From positions 1,054,001-1,118,000 of the forward strand of contig NC_085850.1 in assembly GCF_020906515.1 (NCBI RefSeq): a stretch of DNA of 64,000 nucleotides. Direction: 5' to 3'. Source of the DNA: Vanrija pseudolonga. Taxonomy: Eukaryota; Basidiomycota; Tremellomycetes; Trichosporonales; Trichosporonaceae. The translations under genes were made by a program, and so were the position numbers. How positions within the stretch are numbered: position 1 is the stretch's first letter; each line of letters starts with the position of its first letter. The notes beneath the pieces were generated by a model that was given only the letters and a program-made list of their open reading frames with translations, was not told where the DNA came from and searched no databases. Positions 32,695 through 42,840 of this stretch are shown here, one piece after another.

Positions 32695-33516
32695 GGTCGC
32701 TGTGGTTGTGTGGGTGGTGGTGGTGGCGGCGGGGTAGGTGAGTGTGGTGGCGGGGGTGTAGATGAAGGGACCTAGGTCGTTGAGATGTAGCAGCGACTGT
32801 GATGGGAAGAGTGTGAGAAGCAGACAAAAGGACAATGCACAGAGAGAGTATTATATGCAGCGCTGCACCCCCTGCTGCACTCCTGCTGCTGATGCACAGA
32901 TCGTGCACAGCGCAAAGAGTCACCGCCTCGGCGGCGCCACGGCCCAATCGTCATCGCTCATGTAAAGTCACCGCCTTCGCTCAGTGGGCTTGGCGATCTT
33001 CCGCCTGCCGCGGTGCAACTGCGCTGCGCTACGGCGGATCTGCAACCGATGCAGTGCCGCGGATGTGATGCCAGCGGCGTGAGTGACTTACGCCAGCGTG
33101 TGAGTTTCGGCTCCTGGGCCGCGGGTGGGCTGGTTCATGCATAGACAGTAGTGCAGTGGGCAGTGCGCGCGGCAGTGGTGGTTGTTTACCATCCCCGTGC
33201 AACATTCACTTTTGCCGCGCGCCAAAGCATAAACAAGGCCCGGCCCAGAGTTACCATTATCCTGGGCAAAGCCTTGCTTGTATTTTGAAACACACTGCAA
33301 TTTAGTATTACCCCGCACGGAACAGAACAATGACACACCAAGTATTCCAGCCAGCAGCATCGCACGCCCCGCCCGTATTCAACCCTCCCACTTACCCCCT
33401 CGACAACCTCCACCAGCTCTGGCCATTTTTCGCGCAGCTGCACTGTCGTCACTGGCAGTAACCGAGCACAGGCTACCTACACCGCGCAGCAGCAGCAGTA
33501 AGCCAAGAACACGACC
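32695..33516. other. Divergent intergenic region
   Basis: 822 bases between the PalI/Sur7 gene and the acidic zinc-finger gene. GGTGGTGGTGGCGG lies just upstream of the former. No gene is seen. Confidence 0.5.
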
Positions 33517-34621
33517 ATGCCGCTGTACTCGCGCACCGCGAAGCGCGTCGAGAGGAAGCAGCGTGCCGACTGGGCCGAGGCGGAAAGGACAGCGCGGCTC
33601 GAGGCGGGACTGTCGAGCGGGGCTGAGGAGGAGGACGGGGACAGCGAGGACGACGACGAGAGCGAGGATGAGGACGAGCACATGCTCAGCGACGAGGATG
33701 GTGAGTGTGTTTGTTTGTGGTGGCGAGGCTGACGGCAGACTTGTCTTCTGACAGCGACGACGATGACGACGAGGATGAGAACGACGAGGACGACGACGAA
33801 GGCAGCGATGAGGATGGAGCCAGCGGCAAGCGGAAGCGCGGCGCCGAGGACGAGGACGACGATGAGGAAGATGAGGAAGACGACGAAGAAGAGCTCGACA
33901 TCACCGACGTCCTCCCCGCCATAACAGAAGTCGCCAGCGACCCGCTGTACCCGACCTCGCTGCCCGAGCTCTTCCCGCAGGCGTGCGTCCTCTGCCCCGA
34001 CAAGGCGCTCAAGCACGAGATGATGGCCGCGAGCCACCTCGCGTCGGCATCGCACGAGCGCGCGCTGAAGCGGTGGAACGCGCGTCTCGCCGCTGCCCCG
34101 GTCGACGACGACGCCGACCCGCGCGAGGTGGTCGAGGAGATCTTGGCCCAGCTCGTTGGCGCCGCCGAGGTCGTGAGTTTGTTTTGTTGGGGGCGAGGAT
34201 GAGCTGACGACGATAGGCGCAGGGCAAGGGCGCGAAGCGGGCTGCGAAGAAGGCTAAGCGGGCGGCGAAGAAGGCTGCCGCTGAGGAGGGGGAGAAGGAG
34301 GGCGACGACGAGGACGAGGGCGAGGAGAAGGCCGACGCCGCCACCCCCGCCGCTACCCCCGCCCAGCCCAAGCTCAACCGCCGCGAAAGGCGCGCCGCGG
34401 AGCGCGCAGCAGCCGGTAAGGGCGCGTCAGGCCCCCTCGCACCCAAGCAGGCGCCCGGCAAGGCCAGCGCTGCTGCTGTTCGCCGCGCCGCCCAGCGTAA
34501 CAAGGCGCAGGCGCGCCGCGCCGACGCCGAGCCCGAGGGCGGCAACCGCGCTGAGCGACGCGCGGCGGCACGCGACGAGGCCTCCAAGCCCACAAAGCCC
34601 GCCAAGCGCGCAAAGAACTAG
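33517..34621 (+). CDS. Acidic/basic protein with a U1-type C2H2 zinc finger
   Basis: Exons 33517-33700, 33739-34172 and 34217-34621 give 340 residues. The N-terminus is basic (MPLYSRTAKRVERKQRADW). About 90 very acidic residues follow (Asp/Glu runs). Near residues 142-170 is ACVLCPDKALKHEMMAASHLASASHERALKRW, a C-x2-C-x13-H-x5-H finger like those of U1/matrin-type RNA-binding proteins. The C-terminal 130 residues are Lys/Arg/Ala-rich with repeated RRAAERAAA-type helices and a final KPAKRAKN. This charge pattern is common in nucleolar ribosome-biogenesis proteins, which is the best guess. The last intron has two in-frame acceptors 6 nt apart (after 34216 or 34222), so two isoforms differing by two residues are possible. 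Confidence 0.75.
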
Positions 34622-34739
34622 CGCGGCGACTGGAACCACCTTGAGCCCACTTGCACCACCCTTTCTGTAGACCTAGACACTGGAACCCCCGCATGTAAAC
34701 AGCATTCATCATATTCCTTGCGCCCAGATGGCCACGCGT

Positions 34740-35694
34740 CTAGTAGCCGACGCTCTTGAGGTAGTCGGCGAGCTTGGCAACGACGACGTTGGCGTCGCCT
34801 GCGGGAGTGCCGTCGTACTGGGGTGTGAGCTGTGACCGCGCGACACGCGCAGCTACTCACCTCGCCAACGAGGATGGCCTGGGTGGTGGGGATGATGACC
34901 ACACCGCGCTCCTGTTGGTTGTCAGCTGCGCCCTCGGCCTCTCCTTCTCCTCTCCCACACCCGTCGACTCACTCCTTTCCTGCCGAGCACCTCGTCAGGC
35001 CCAGCGCGGAGGGTCATGAACTTGAAGCCGTTGAGGGTGATGCCGGTGCCTGCTGTCAGCGCTGCTCACCCCCACAAAGCGCACCCTGCACCGAGTCGGG
35101 GCTGGTGAACGCCGTCTTGGTGACAAAGTCCTGCTCGGCCTGCGAGAGCTGCGCGGCGGCGTCAGTGATGTGCAGGTCCACCTTTGGAGGAGAGGCAACC
35201 CACAGTGTAGCCGCTCGAGGTGGCCCACACGCCGCCGGCCTTGCCGAGGATGGCGGCCTTGGAGATCTTGCCGGTAGCGAGGAGCTGGTCGTCGACGTAA
35301 GCTGTGAGGTGAAGGGGGGAGGTGGGCCGTGCGTCGTGGATGTAGCGAGGTCGGAGGCGGGTGCGAAGGAAGGCGGCGGCGTTAGCGGGCGTGCGTCGGG
35401 TGTAACGTCGGGCCTGGGGCAGGGAGGAAGGGGCAGCGACGGCGTCGCCGACAGCGGCGGAGGGCACAGCCATGGCGTCGGCGACGGCGCTGCGCTCGCT
35501 GGCGTAGCACGGCTCGTCGCTGGCCTCCTGCTCTTGCGAGCACCAGGTGGTGCTGTGCACACGGCGGCGGCCGATGACCCCGCCATGGCCCGCTCCCACA
35601 CCGAGCAGGCAACGCGCAGCAGCTCGCGCAAGCACTCTGCGCGGGAGCGAGCGCCCCTCCTACCTCCAAGTAAGCACTCACACTGCCAGGACAT
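34740..35694 (-). CDS. PFY1: Profilin
   Basis: Profilin binds actin monomers and proline-rich ligands such as formins, feeding actin-cable growth. Exons 35694-35682, 35301-35204, 35148-35085, 35049-34973, 34911-34861 and 34817-34740 give 126 residues, the usual fungal length. The product reads MSWQSYVDDQLLATGKI, AILGKAGGVWATSSGYTL, GTGITLNGFKFMTLRAG, GRKGERGVVIIPTTQAILVGEYDG and ADYLKSVGY, keeping the N-terminal Trp-Gln and C-terminal helix that bind polyproline. The first exon is only 13 nt and the first intron is 380 nt, far longer than others here. For exon 3 the acceptor at 35149 was chosen because it restores the family spacing GYT-LSQAE. Confidence 0.93.
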
Positions 35695-36169
35695 GTTGAT
35701 CAGCCGAGGAGATTCGCAAAAGTAGAGAGAAGGAGGGATGGAGAGTGACAAAGGGTCTGAGTCGGCCAAAGGTGGGTGGGTTATGCGTGGTACGGCATGC
35801 AGCGCCCTGGACTCTAGCCACGTCATAGTTCCGCCGTCAAGTGGCAGTCACACTGCACTGGTCGTCGTGATACCTCCACCAAGAGTCGCAAATGACTGTA
35901 CCCAGAGCGGGCAAAGACGTCACAGCGGCCCAGCGGCGTCATGCACGCACCAGACTGCAACGCCTGCAACTATTGCCATGCAGCTCGGGACTCGCCAGTC
36001 AACGCCGCACCCAACGCCAGGACAATCATAAAGTGCAGAATGTGAGAGACCTATCCTCCCACTCGTACGTGCCAGCTGCTAGAGCTGCTATGTATTCGCC
36101 AACGCGCAATCCTCCTATATCCGTGTAGCTGCTGGCTAGAAGAGCCGCAGCGGCGCCTTGAGGCGATGC
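35695..36169. other. Spacer between profilin and VTC1
   Basis: 475 bases serving as the profilin promoter and VTC1 3' flank, both minus strand. No gene is seen. Confidence 0.5.
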
Positions 36170-37181
36170 TTACTTGTCCTCGTCGTAGACGGCGCGGAGG
36201 ATGAAGTTGGTGGTGATGGCGGCTGGGGAACGTCAGCGGGGGCTCGGCGCGGGGTGGCCAAGACAGCGAGCGACCCCGGGCCAAGCACGGCCCAGGGCAA
36301 GCCGGCGCAACATCAACGTACCAAGGAGGAAGACACAAAGAACGGTCTGGAGGGTGTCAGCGCTTGCCCTACACTACCAGCACCATCACTCACAGGACCA
36401 AGGCGGTCGTCGTAGGGGGCACCGGACCGTTCGCGGATGGCCTTGGCACGACGCTGGTAGATCGCCAGGGCGTAGATCATGACACCGACGGCTGTCGCGA
36501 GTTAGCAACGCTCGCCGGCGGTTCGGCAGTTGTACTCACCGATGATGGTGTACATGGCAGCGGAGATGCGGCCGACCTGGTTGATTAGCTCTGCTTGACG
36601 ATCGGAGCTGCCGACCGGGTGTTGCCGCGAGGGAGCTGGAGCTGGCTGGGGTGGCCAGCCACGGCAGACCGAGTATCCTCGCTGCCCCCAGCACCCTCGC
36701 CACGACCCCTCCACTCCTCTGCACTTACCTTGTCACCGAAGTTGAGGAGACCGACAGCGAGACCGCCGAGGACGACGGCGAAGTGGAGCCACGAGAGGAA
36801 GGTACGCCTGGGTGGGGAGTCAATTGCTACATTCCTCACCTCCTCGCTAGGCTGAAACCCATCACAACTCACTCATTGGCGAAGAAGACCTTGGGCTCGA
36901 CACGGACGGGGAGCGCGATGCGCTGTTTCAAGGTCGCGAGTGCGTGTGTACGTGCGCGGCACAGAGGACGAGCAAATTTGGTTCAACCGTGCGAGATGGG
37001 CGCGTAAGTGGCGTGGGTGGGAGATGGGGGAGGGAAGGTGGGAGATGAGATTGTCGAGGGCAAAGAGGCGCGATGGTCAGCTATGGTCTCGCTCTTTGTA
37101 TCGCGAGCCGAGGTCCGTGCACTCGACCGGGCTGTGACCTACCTTCTTGGCGGTACGCTGGAGGAGAGGCTGGGTGGACAT
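36170..37181 (-). CDS. VTC1: VTC1, vacuolar transporter chaperone subunit of polyphosphate polymerase
   Basis: VTC1 is the small membrane subunit of the VTC complex, which makes polyphosphate from ATP and moves it into the vacuole. Seven exons, 37181-37143, 36922-36873, 36807-36729, 36576-36540, 36491-36394, 36346-36322 and 36222-36170, give 126 residues (yeast Vtc1 is 129). The product reads [55 protein letters not shown], then [46 protein letters not shown] and [12 protein letters not shown]. These form three membrane helices with the conserved basic and acidic residues of the family. A CACGTG site lies 242 bases upstream of the start. Identity is very secure despite the fragmentation into seven exons. 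Confidence 0.94.
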
Positions 37182-37422
37182 TGTTGTGTGATGTGGTGGA
37201 GGTGTTTGTGTGTGTGATGGGAAGTGAGAGACAGCAAGTGACTAGTGGTTCAAAAGACGAGAAGTGGTTCAAGTTGCGTCGGAACAAAAGTTGAGCACTT
37301 GGAGTGTGTGTGAAGGGATTAACCAAGGCGGCTGATGATTGCTTGTCTCTGCTACAGCGTGCGAGAGATAGAAAGAGGGCAGGGGGGGGGGGAAGAGGTG
37401 GTGGTATCTTTGGTGTCGCTCG

Positions 37423-37428
37423 CACGTG
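37423..37428. promoter_or_regulatory. CACGTG site upstream of VTC1
   Basis: A single palindromic GCACGTGC lies 242 bases upstream of the VTC1 start. In yeast, Pho4 drives VTC genes through CACGTG sites under phosphate starvation; the same role here is inference. Confidence 0.4.
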
Positions 37429-39524
37429 CGACAATGACCTGCCTATGAGAGCGACATTGAATGCCCTGGACTGGCGGCCTGGGTTGGATGGGACCCTGGC
37501 TTGCCGGCTGGCTCGCTCACTTGGCTGCCTGGCTGAGAGCAGCCTGAATCCCATACCGATCTTCAACCCGCGGGGCCAAATGTCGGATGCGATGGTCGCG
37601 TCCCGAATATAAGATAGGCATGGTCGGAATGTCGGACGCCTAAATCTCCTCCTACTCCGTTCCCTAGGCCTGCAGATTCCACGGCCCCGTCGGATCTTCC
37701 CAACGAGGCAGCAAGCACTTTGCTCTCATCAATTTTCCCCTTGCCGCTGCCGTAAACAAGTTTCCATAGTGCTGGGTTATGGCGGTGCGTACCCGGCGAC
37801 TAGTCACTGGCATATTAGGGTTCAATAGGTGTTGCGGCCAAAGTTGCCGACCGAGACGGCTCATGCAATCGTAAACAATGCCATAACACCCACGGCCACC
37901 CCCCTGTTTGAGTATGCGGCACTCTTGACTTTTCTTTGGCTTGGCTATTGTGGATCGCGTGGTGCAGTCTTGTGAACAGCCCATCAGATGCGTATTATTA
38001 GAGACGCGAAGCCGCGGTCCGCTGCGCGTCGGCTGCATCGTGTGACACCTGTTTGGGATTGTTTACTTTTTCGCGGTTGTGGCAGAACCAGCACCGTGAG
38101 ATGAGCGAGGTCTGTGCATTGCTCTCACACGGCCCCGTCATGTGCATGGTAGTCGTACACGGAATGCACAATTACACGCCCATGCCACTGTAGCCTGCAG
38201 CAGCCACTTCCAGCGGCGGCCAAGAGTCGTGGTCGTCTGCCCATAATAAAAAGTCAGCCCGTGTGTGTGCCTTGCCCGGTCGGTCGAGTGTGGCCTGCCT
38301 GGGAGTGGGGTTTGAGGCCGAGAGGTTATTCTGTCGCCGTGGTAGTCGTCGTCGTCCTCGTCGCAGCCTAGCTCGCGCCTGATGGTGCCTCGGCGATCTT
38401 CCGGGGCTGGGAGGCGTGGGCGCTGCACGCTGGAAAGTTGGCAGGCGGCAGCGGCAGGAGCAGCAGCCTCTCGCGTCTGTGCATGCACGGTGCACACTCA
38501 CTGTCCGCGTCTCAGTCTCATGTTCATTTGTTGCCTGCACCCACCCACCCCCGTCTCCCCGTTTCAGGGACAAGACGAAAAGGGACCGGCCGGCCACTTG
38601 CCCTTGTCCTTTTGCCTTCCTCGCCCGTCGTCCAGGTAACTTGCGGTCCTTTCCTTTGCCCGAGCCCCTGGCTGCTGCTGCTGCTGCCATCTTCCCCCAC
38701 ACACGCAAAACTCACCTCCCACAATCAGTGACCGCCACCGCTGCCGCTGCTGCCGCCGCCTCCTCGTACTTCCTTTGACTGGCTGGACAGGTGCGACGCC
38801 GCTGAACGCATCGAATCGGTCGGCACGTCGACGGCAACGGCAAACTGTCCATTGCTGCTGCTGCCGCTGCGTGCTGGCGGCTGCTGCGTCGGCTCCCTCG
38901 ACAAAGGTCTGACACTGTACAGACGACAACCGATTTCCCGCGGCTCCCCAGTCTCACCTCCCTCAGCCCACTCTCTCGATTACTGTTGCTGCTGCATGCT
39001 TCAAGTTGGAGACGAGACGAGAGACCCTTTCAAAGCACGGCACCCACCCAGGGACTCTACTGCACACACGCCGCCACCGCCGGTGCCGCCGCCGCCGCCC
39101 TTCCGGTCCCTGCATCAACTTCCAGCACTACTACTACTACATACTATTATTATTACTACAATCATCATCATCATCATCCACACCACTCGTACTTTTTGGT
39201 TGAGCGACGACAACGGACGACTCTCACTCGGCACTACCCCCTCTCACCCCTCACCCCCACATTCGGCTATCGTCCCCCCCAGCCTAGTCTACTTTGGAGC
39301 AACCCAACCCACCCCGATCAGCATTGCGGAACGCAAAAACCAAAGACTACACACTCTTCTTCCCAAATAATCCTCGTCGCCGTCGCTCGCCGCCAGCCAG
39401 CCGCTGTACCCTTGTTGCCCTCCCCCACGCCTCGGTGACTGGTGCTCGACGACTGCGACCGTTTCACCCGTCGTCAAACATCCCTTTCAAGCACAAACAG
39501 CGACACGTTGACACTGCACTCTAC

Positions 39525-39525
<1 letters not shown>

Positions 39526-39570
<45 letters not shown>
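39526..39570 (+). repeat. (CAG)15 microsatellite
   Basis: Fifteen perfect CAG units on the plus strand, probably in the 5' UTR exon just before the proposed leader intron that starts at 39606. Pure repeats of this length are likely polymorphic. Confidence 0.9.
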
Positions 39571-39571
<1 letters not shown>

Positions 39572-39605
39572 CAATAAACCAGGCCTCGCTGGCCAAAAGC
39601 ACATC

Positions 39606-40034
39606 GTGAGTACACTTTCTAATCCAAGGCATTCGCATCCCAAGTCGCTCGCTCGCTCGCCCGCCCGCCGCTATCATCGTCCCCGCTCCCGTGCCTCCGA
39701 ACCTTACAGATTCCACTTTGCACTTCCTTTCACTCGCTCCTACGTGTCTTTGCGTGCAGCATTGCATCGCGTCGTCTTTGCCCCCCCCCCCCTTGGTGGG
39801 CGCAAGCACCGCTGCGGTCACGAAAAGATATTTCCGACGCGGTGCGCGTGTATGGCTTGATCCTTGTTGGATCGCCAAGAGCACACTCCACCGCGCGTGT
39901 CTGGTTCTGAGCGTCCCATGCGCCCACTGCACACTTTTGCGCGTCCCGTTCGCGCGTCCATCCCTGTCCCACTCCTCCATATCTTCCACGTCCTCTATCC
40001 GCCGGGTTCTGTCCCTAACCTTGCTCTTCTCTAG
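39606..40034 (+). other. Probable 429-nt 5' UTR intron
   Basis: A GTGAGT donor at 39606, a CCTAACC branch-point match near 40016, a pyrimidine tract and a CTCTAG acceptor ending at 40034 form a strong intron outline upstream of the gene at 40222. No transcript evidence was available. Confidence 0.45.
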
Positions 40035-40221
40035 CCTATCCCGCATGCCGACATAGCCCTCGGACGCTTGAGCGCTGTGCTCCACCACTCAACAAGCCCT
40101 CCCCACAACACTCAACACACCACGTTTTATCGACAGTGGACACTCACAGTGGTCACCGCTTTCCCCCACTCCCCGACCCCCCTCCTCTCCTCCCCCGACC
40201 TCTGCTGCGGCCGCGCGCGCA

Positions 40222-42840
40222 ATGACCACGCGGCGTGCGCGCAACACTCGCATACCAATACACACTGCAGCAATGCCGCCATCATCAACACAACGCGGCG
40301 TCGTTAGCTCGCACACATTCACCCTCATTGCGACCTGGCGCGGGCAACTGCTGGTGTGCACCGTTGTTCTCGTCTTCGGCGCCATCTACTTTGTTATTCG
40401 CGAGCCTATTCGGCAGTGGCGCAGAAGACAACGAGAACGCCGCAGTAAGGCCTTGACCGAAGAACTCCTTGCCATGGACTCAAAGGACCGGTCGGCCACT
40501 GGAGACGACAGGGATCGAGCGGGTCCAAGCTCGGCTTCATCGTCTGCGCTCGCCACCCAAAAGTCGGCGCGTGAACGCGGCCGCGAGAGGCGGAAAGAGC
40601 TCAAGAAACGCAAGTCGGCCGCCGTTCTCAAGGGCAACTGCAGCACAACCAGTAACGTCGGCGAGTCTAGCGTCGCGACAAATAGCTCGATCGAGTCGTC
40701 TCCTCGGCTGGGGCCTATATCGGACCCGGCTGGCGGCGTAGCGCCTTTAGAACACGACGGCGGCCAAGCCGGCCCTTCGACCGCCCAGCCCGCCGCCCAG
40801 TCGCGAGCACAGGCCTCGACACCGTTCACCGTCTCTTTGGAATCGTCACAATCCGAGGAAGAGCCCTCTCCATCTCCTCAAGCTTCGGCCTACTCGGAGG
40901 AGGTATCGCCAGATCTCAGCCTCGCCGCCCAGACCTCGCGGCTGAAAGCGGCGCCATTACCGCTTGCCGAATCGGCCGCGCTCCCCAACCTCGTGCCTCT
41001 GGACATTGACATCTCCACAGACGGAGACGAGGCGTGGGATCAGCCAGATACCTATGGTCGCAGACCACAGCACAGTCGCCTCAGTAGTCGCCTCAGTAGC
41101 GCCTACTCGGTTATCACCGAGGACACCTACCTTCACCCCCAGCCCTCCGCTCTCCCGGCCGCCAAGAAGAAGAAGAGGAAGTCAAAGGCACGCTCTGGAT
41201 CTGACGGTGTCCGAACACCAGACAGCGTTCACGCCCCCATGCTCGCAAATCATCGCAGCGTCGTCAATCTCTCGTCCGATGACCTCTCATCGCCCCCAAC
41301 CTTACACTCGCTGTCTTTGTCGTCGGCACCGGGATCTCCTCCAACCCCTCGTCGGCGACCACGCCACGCTAGCCTCGCGGGGCTGCCTATGTCACCTGCC
41401 TTGGATGTGCTGCTTGACAACCACGAGCGGACTATCGACTCTCTGCGAGCAGAGATCGGTCACGCAAAAGCCGAAGAGTCCAAGGCGCGCGACGACGAGG
41501 TGCGAGCGAGGGAGGAGCTTCGTCGCTCCAGAGCTACAGAGGATCGCGTTCGCTCAGACTACGAGCGGGCTCGCAAGGCCCGTGACCGCGCAGAGGCCGA
41601 TTCAAGGCGACTAGAAGCAGACGTGAGTGGTCGATTTGGTGACACAGTGCTAACGATGCAGCTCCTGGTCATGCGTAGCAGGTTTGAAACCCTTACACAC
41701 ATGTATCAAGCCGTCTGTAGCCGCCTGCGTGACATTGAGCTCGCCGCGGTCAGCCAAGACAACGGCCAGTCATCTCAGGCTCACCTCCAGTTGCCGACGC
41801 AGTTTGGCACGCCCTACATGACCTACTCGCCGGCCGCAGGCGCTGGTGGCGGCGGCTACTTCCAGTTCGCCAACGGTAACCCCCCGGTGTACCCTTCGCC
41901 ACTCCCACCTCACTACGGAATGCAGCCGCACACGCCATACACGCACCAGAGGCGAGGCGAGAACTCGACAGGCAACGCCGACATGCTGGCTGGCCCTCTC
42001 ACCCCAGGCCACCTCTCACCCATGCCAATGGGTATGGGCAATGCAACACCCATGTCGCAGCTGTCTTCGCCGTACCCATCCGAGATGTCGTCGTCCCTTC
42101 CGGCCTCCGCAAACACACCGGCGCGATCGTCGACAAACGACGGATCCTCCGAGTCTCAACTTTCTGCTTCCGAGTTGCGGCGTCTCCACATCGCGTCGTC
42201 GGTCTTGAAGAAGAAGAGCAAGCCAAACCTCAAGTCCACAGGCGACGACTCCAACTCGTCCAACGGAGGCCAGCTGGCTGCAGCAACCAACGAGCAGACT
42301 CAGCAGGAAGCAGATGAGGACGGTGACAAACAGGTCGCAGGCTTGGGCATCATGGCCCTCGACAAGGTCCAGTCGACGTTTCCTTCTGTGAACGGCACTC
42401 GCGAGCGAACCCGCGGCAAGGGTGCGTCCAACAACAGCTCGTGCTCGTCCATGTCCTCGGATGCGTCGTCCCCTCCGCCTGGGCGTCACATTCTCATCAC
42501 CCCGTCCAACGCCGATGTCTTTCCATCCAACGGACTCTCACCCTTGACTCTGACTGGCACCCCGTCGACCATCAAAGCCATTCACGAAGACGACTCTGAA
42601 GACGGCAACGTCTTTGAGCACGACGTTGACGACCGTGCAGTCAGGGCCAAGCAAAACACGGTTGTACCTCAGCAACACGACCTTCAGGCCATCAACCGCG
42701 ACGGCGACTACACACCCATGTTCGCCAGCCTCGCACATACCCCCGAGCAGTTGGCCGAGATTGCGCGCATGCGAGAGCAGGCCATCCGGGACCGCGAGAG
42801 GCGGACACGGGCGCGCAGCGCCAGCTCCAACGACCTGTAG
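40222..42840 (+). CDS. Unrecognised single-pass membrane protein with coiled coil and disordered tail
   Basis: Exons 40222-41622 and 41662-42840 give 859 residues. Near the N-terminus is one membrane segment, GQLLVCTVVLVFGAIYFVI (about residues 42-60), followed by a strongly basic stretch REPIRQWRRRQRERR. This predicts a type II or signal-anchor protein with a cytosolic tail. Most of the rest is Ser/Pro-rich and disordered. A coiled coil spans about residues 400-510 (HERTIDSLRAEIGHAKAEES, ARDRAEADSRRLEAD, then LLVMRSRFETLTHMYQ). The 39-nt intron (41623-41661) has good splice signals but no stop and keeps frame, so retention would add 13 residues. A second in-frame ATG lies at 40276. I do not recognise the family. 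Confidence 0.75.
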   Translation: MTTRRARNTRIPIHTAAMPPSSTQRGVVSSHTFTLIATWRGQLLVCTVVLVFGAIYFVIREPIRQWRRRQRERRSKALTEELLAMDSKDRSATGDDRDRAGPSSASSSALATQKSARERGRERRKELKKRKSAAVLKGNCSTTSNVGESSVATNSSIESSPRLGPISDPAGGVAPLEHDGGQAGPSTAQPAAQSRAQASTPFTVSLESSQSEEEPSPSPQASAYSEEVSPDLSLAAQTSRLKAAPLPLAESAALPNLVPLDIDISTDGDEAWDQPDTYGRRPQHSRLSSRLSSAYSVITEDTYLHPQPSALPAAKKKKRKSKARSGSDGVRTPDSVHAPMLANHRSVVNLSSDDLSSPPTLHSLSLSSAPGSPPTPRRRPRHASLAGLPMSPALDVLLDNHERTIDSLRAEIGHAKAEESKARDDEVRAREELRRSRATEDRVRSDYERARKARDRAEADSRRLEADVSGRFGDTVLTMQLLVMRSRFETLTHMYQAVCSRLRDIELAAVSQDNGQSSQAHLQLPTQFGTPYMTYSPAAGAGGGGYFQFANGNPPVYPSPLPPHYGMQPHTPYTHQRRGENSTGNADMLAGPLTPGHLSPMPMGMGNATPMSQLSSPYPSEMSSSLPASANTPARSSTNDGSSESQLSASELRRLHIASSVLKKKSKPNLKSTGDDSNSSNGGQLAAATNEQTQQEADEDGDKQVAGLGIMALDKVQSTFPSVNGTRERTRGKGASNNSSCSSMSSDASSPPPGRHILITPSNADVFPSNGLSPLTLTGTPSTIKAIHEDDSEDGNVFEHDVDDRAVRAKQNTVVPQQHDLQAINRDGDYTPMFASLAHTPEQLAEIARMREQAIRDRERRTRARSASSNDL

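Larger units (their letters stand above)
37182..40221. other. 3-kb intergenic region and long leader of the gene at 40222
   Basis: No gene could be supported. From 37640 to 38100 the GC content falls and a 124-codon minus-strand frame shows no family resemblance. From 38500 the plus strand becomes pyrimidine- and triplet-rich: CTG/CCG runs near 38670-38770, ACT/ATT/ATC triplets near 39125-39178 and (CAG)15 at 39526. This fits a long 5' leader with a 429-nt leader intron (listed separately). A 12-base C run lies at about 39781-39792. Confidence 0.5.

Noticed and set aside
37664-38038. 124-codon minus-strand frame in a lower-GC patch
   Set aside because: No family resemblance and no supporting signals; could be decayed sequence, but nothing shows a transposon.
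38660-39180. Triplet-rich tracts that could suggest a CRISPR-like or satellite array
   Set aside because: They are irregular short triplet runs without unique spacers, typical of a long fungal leader.
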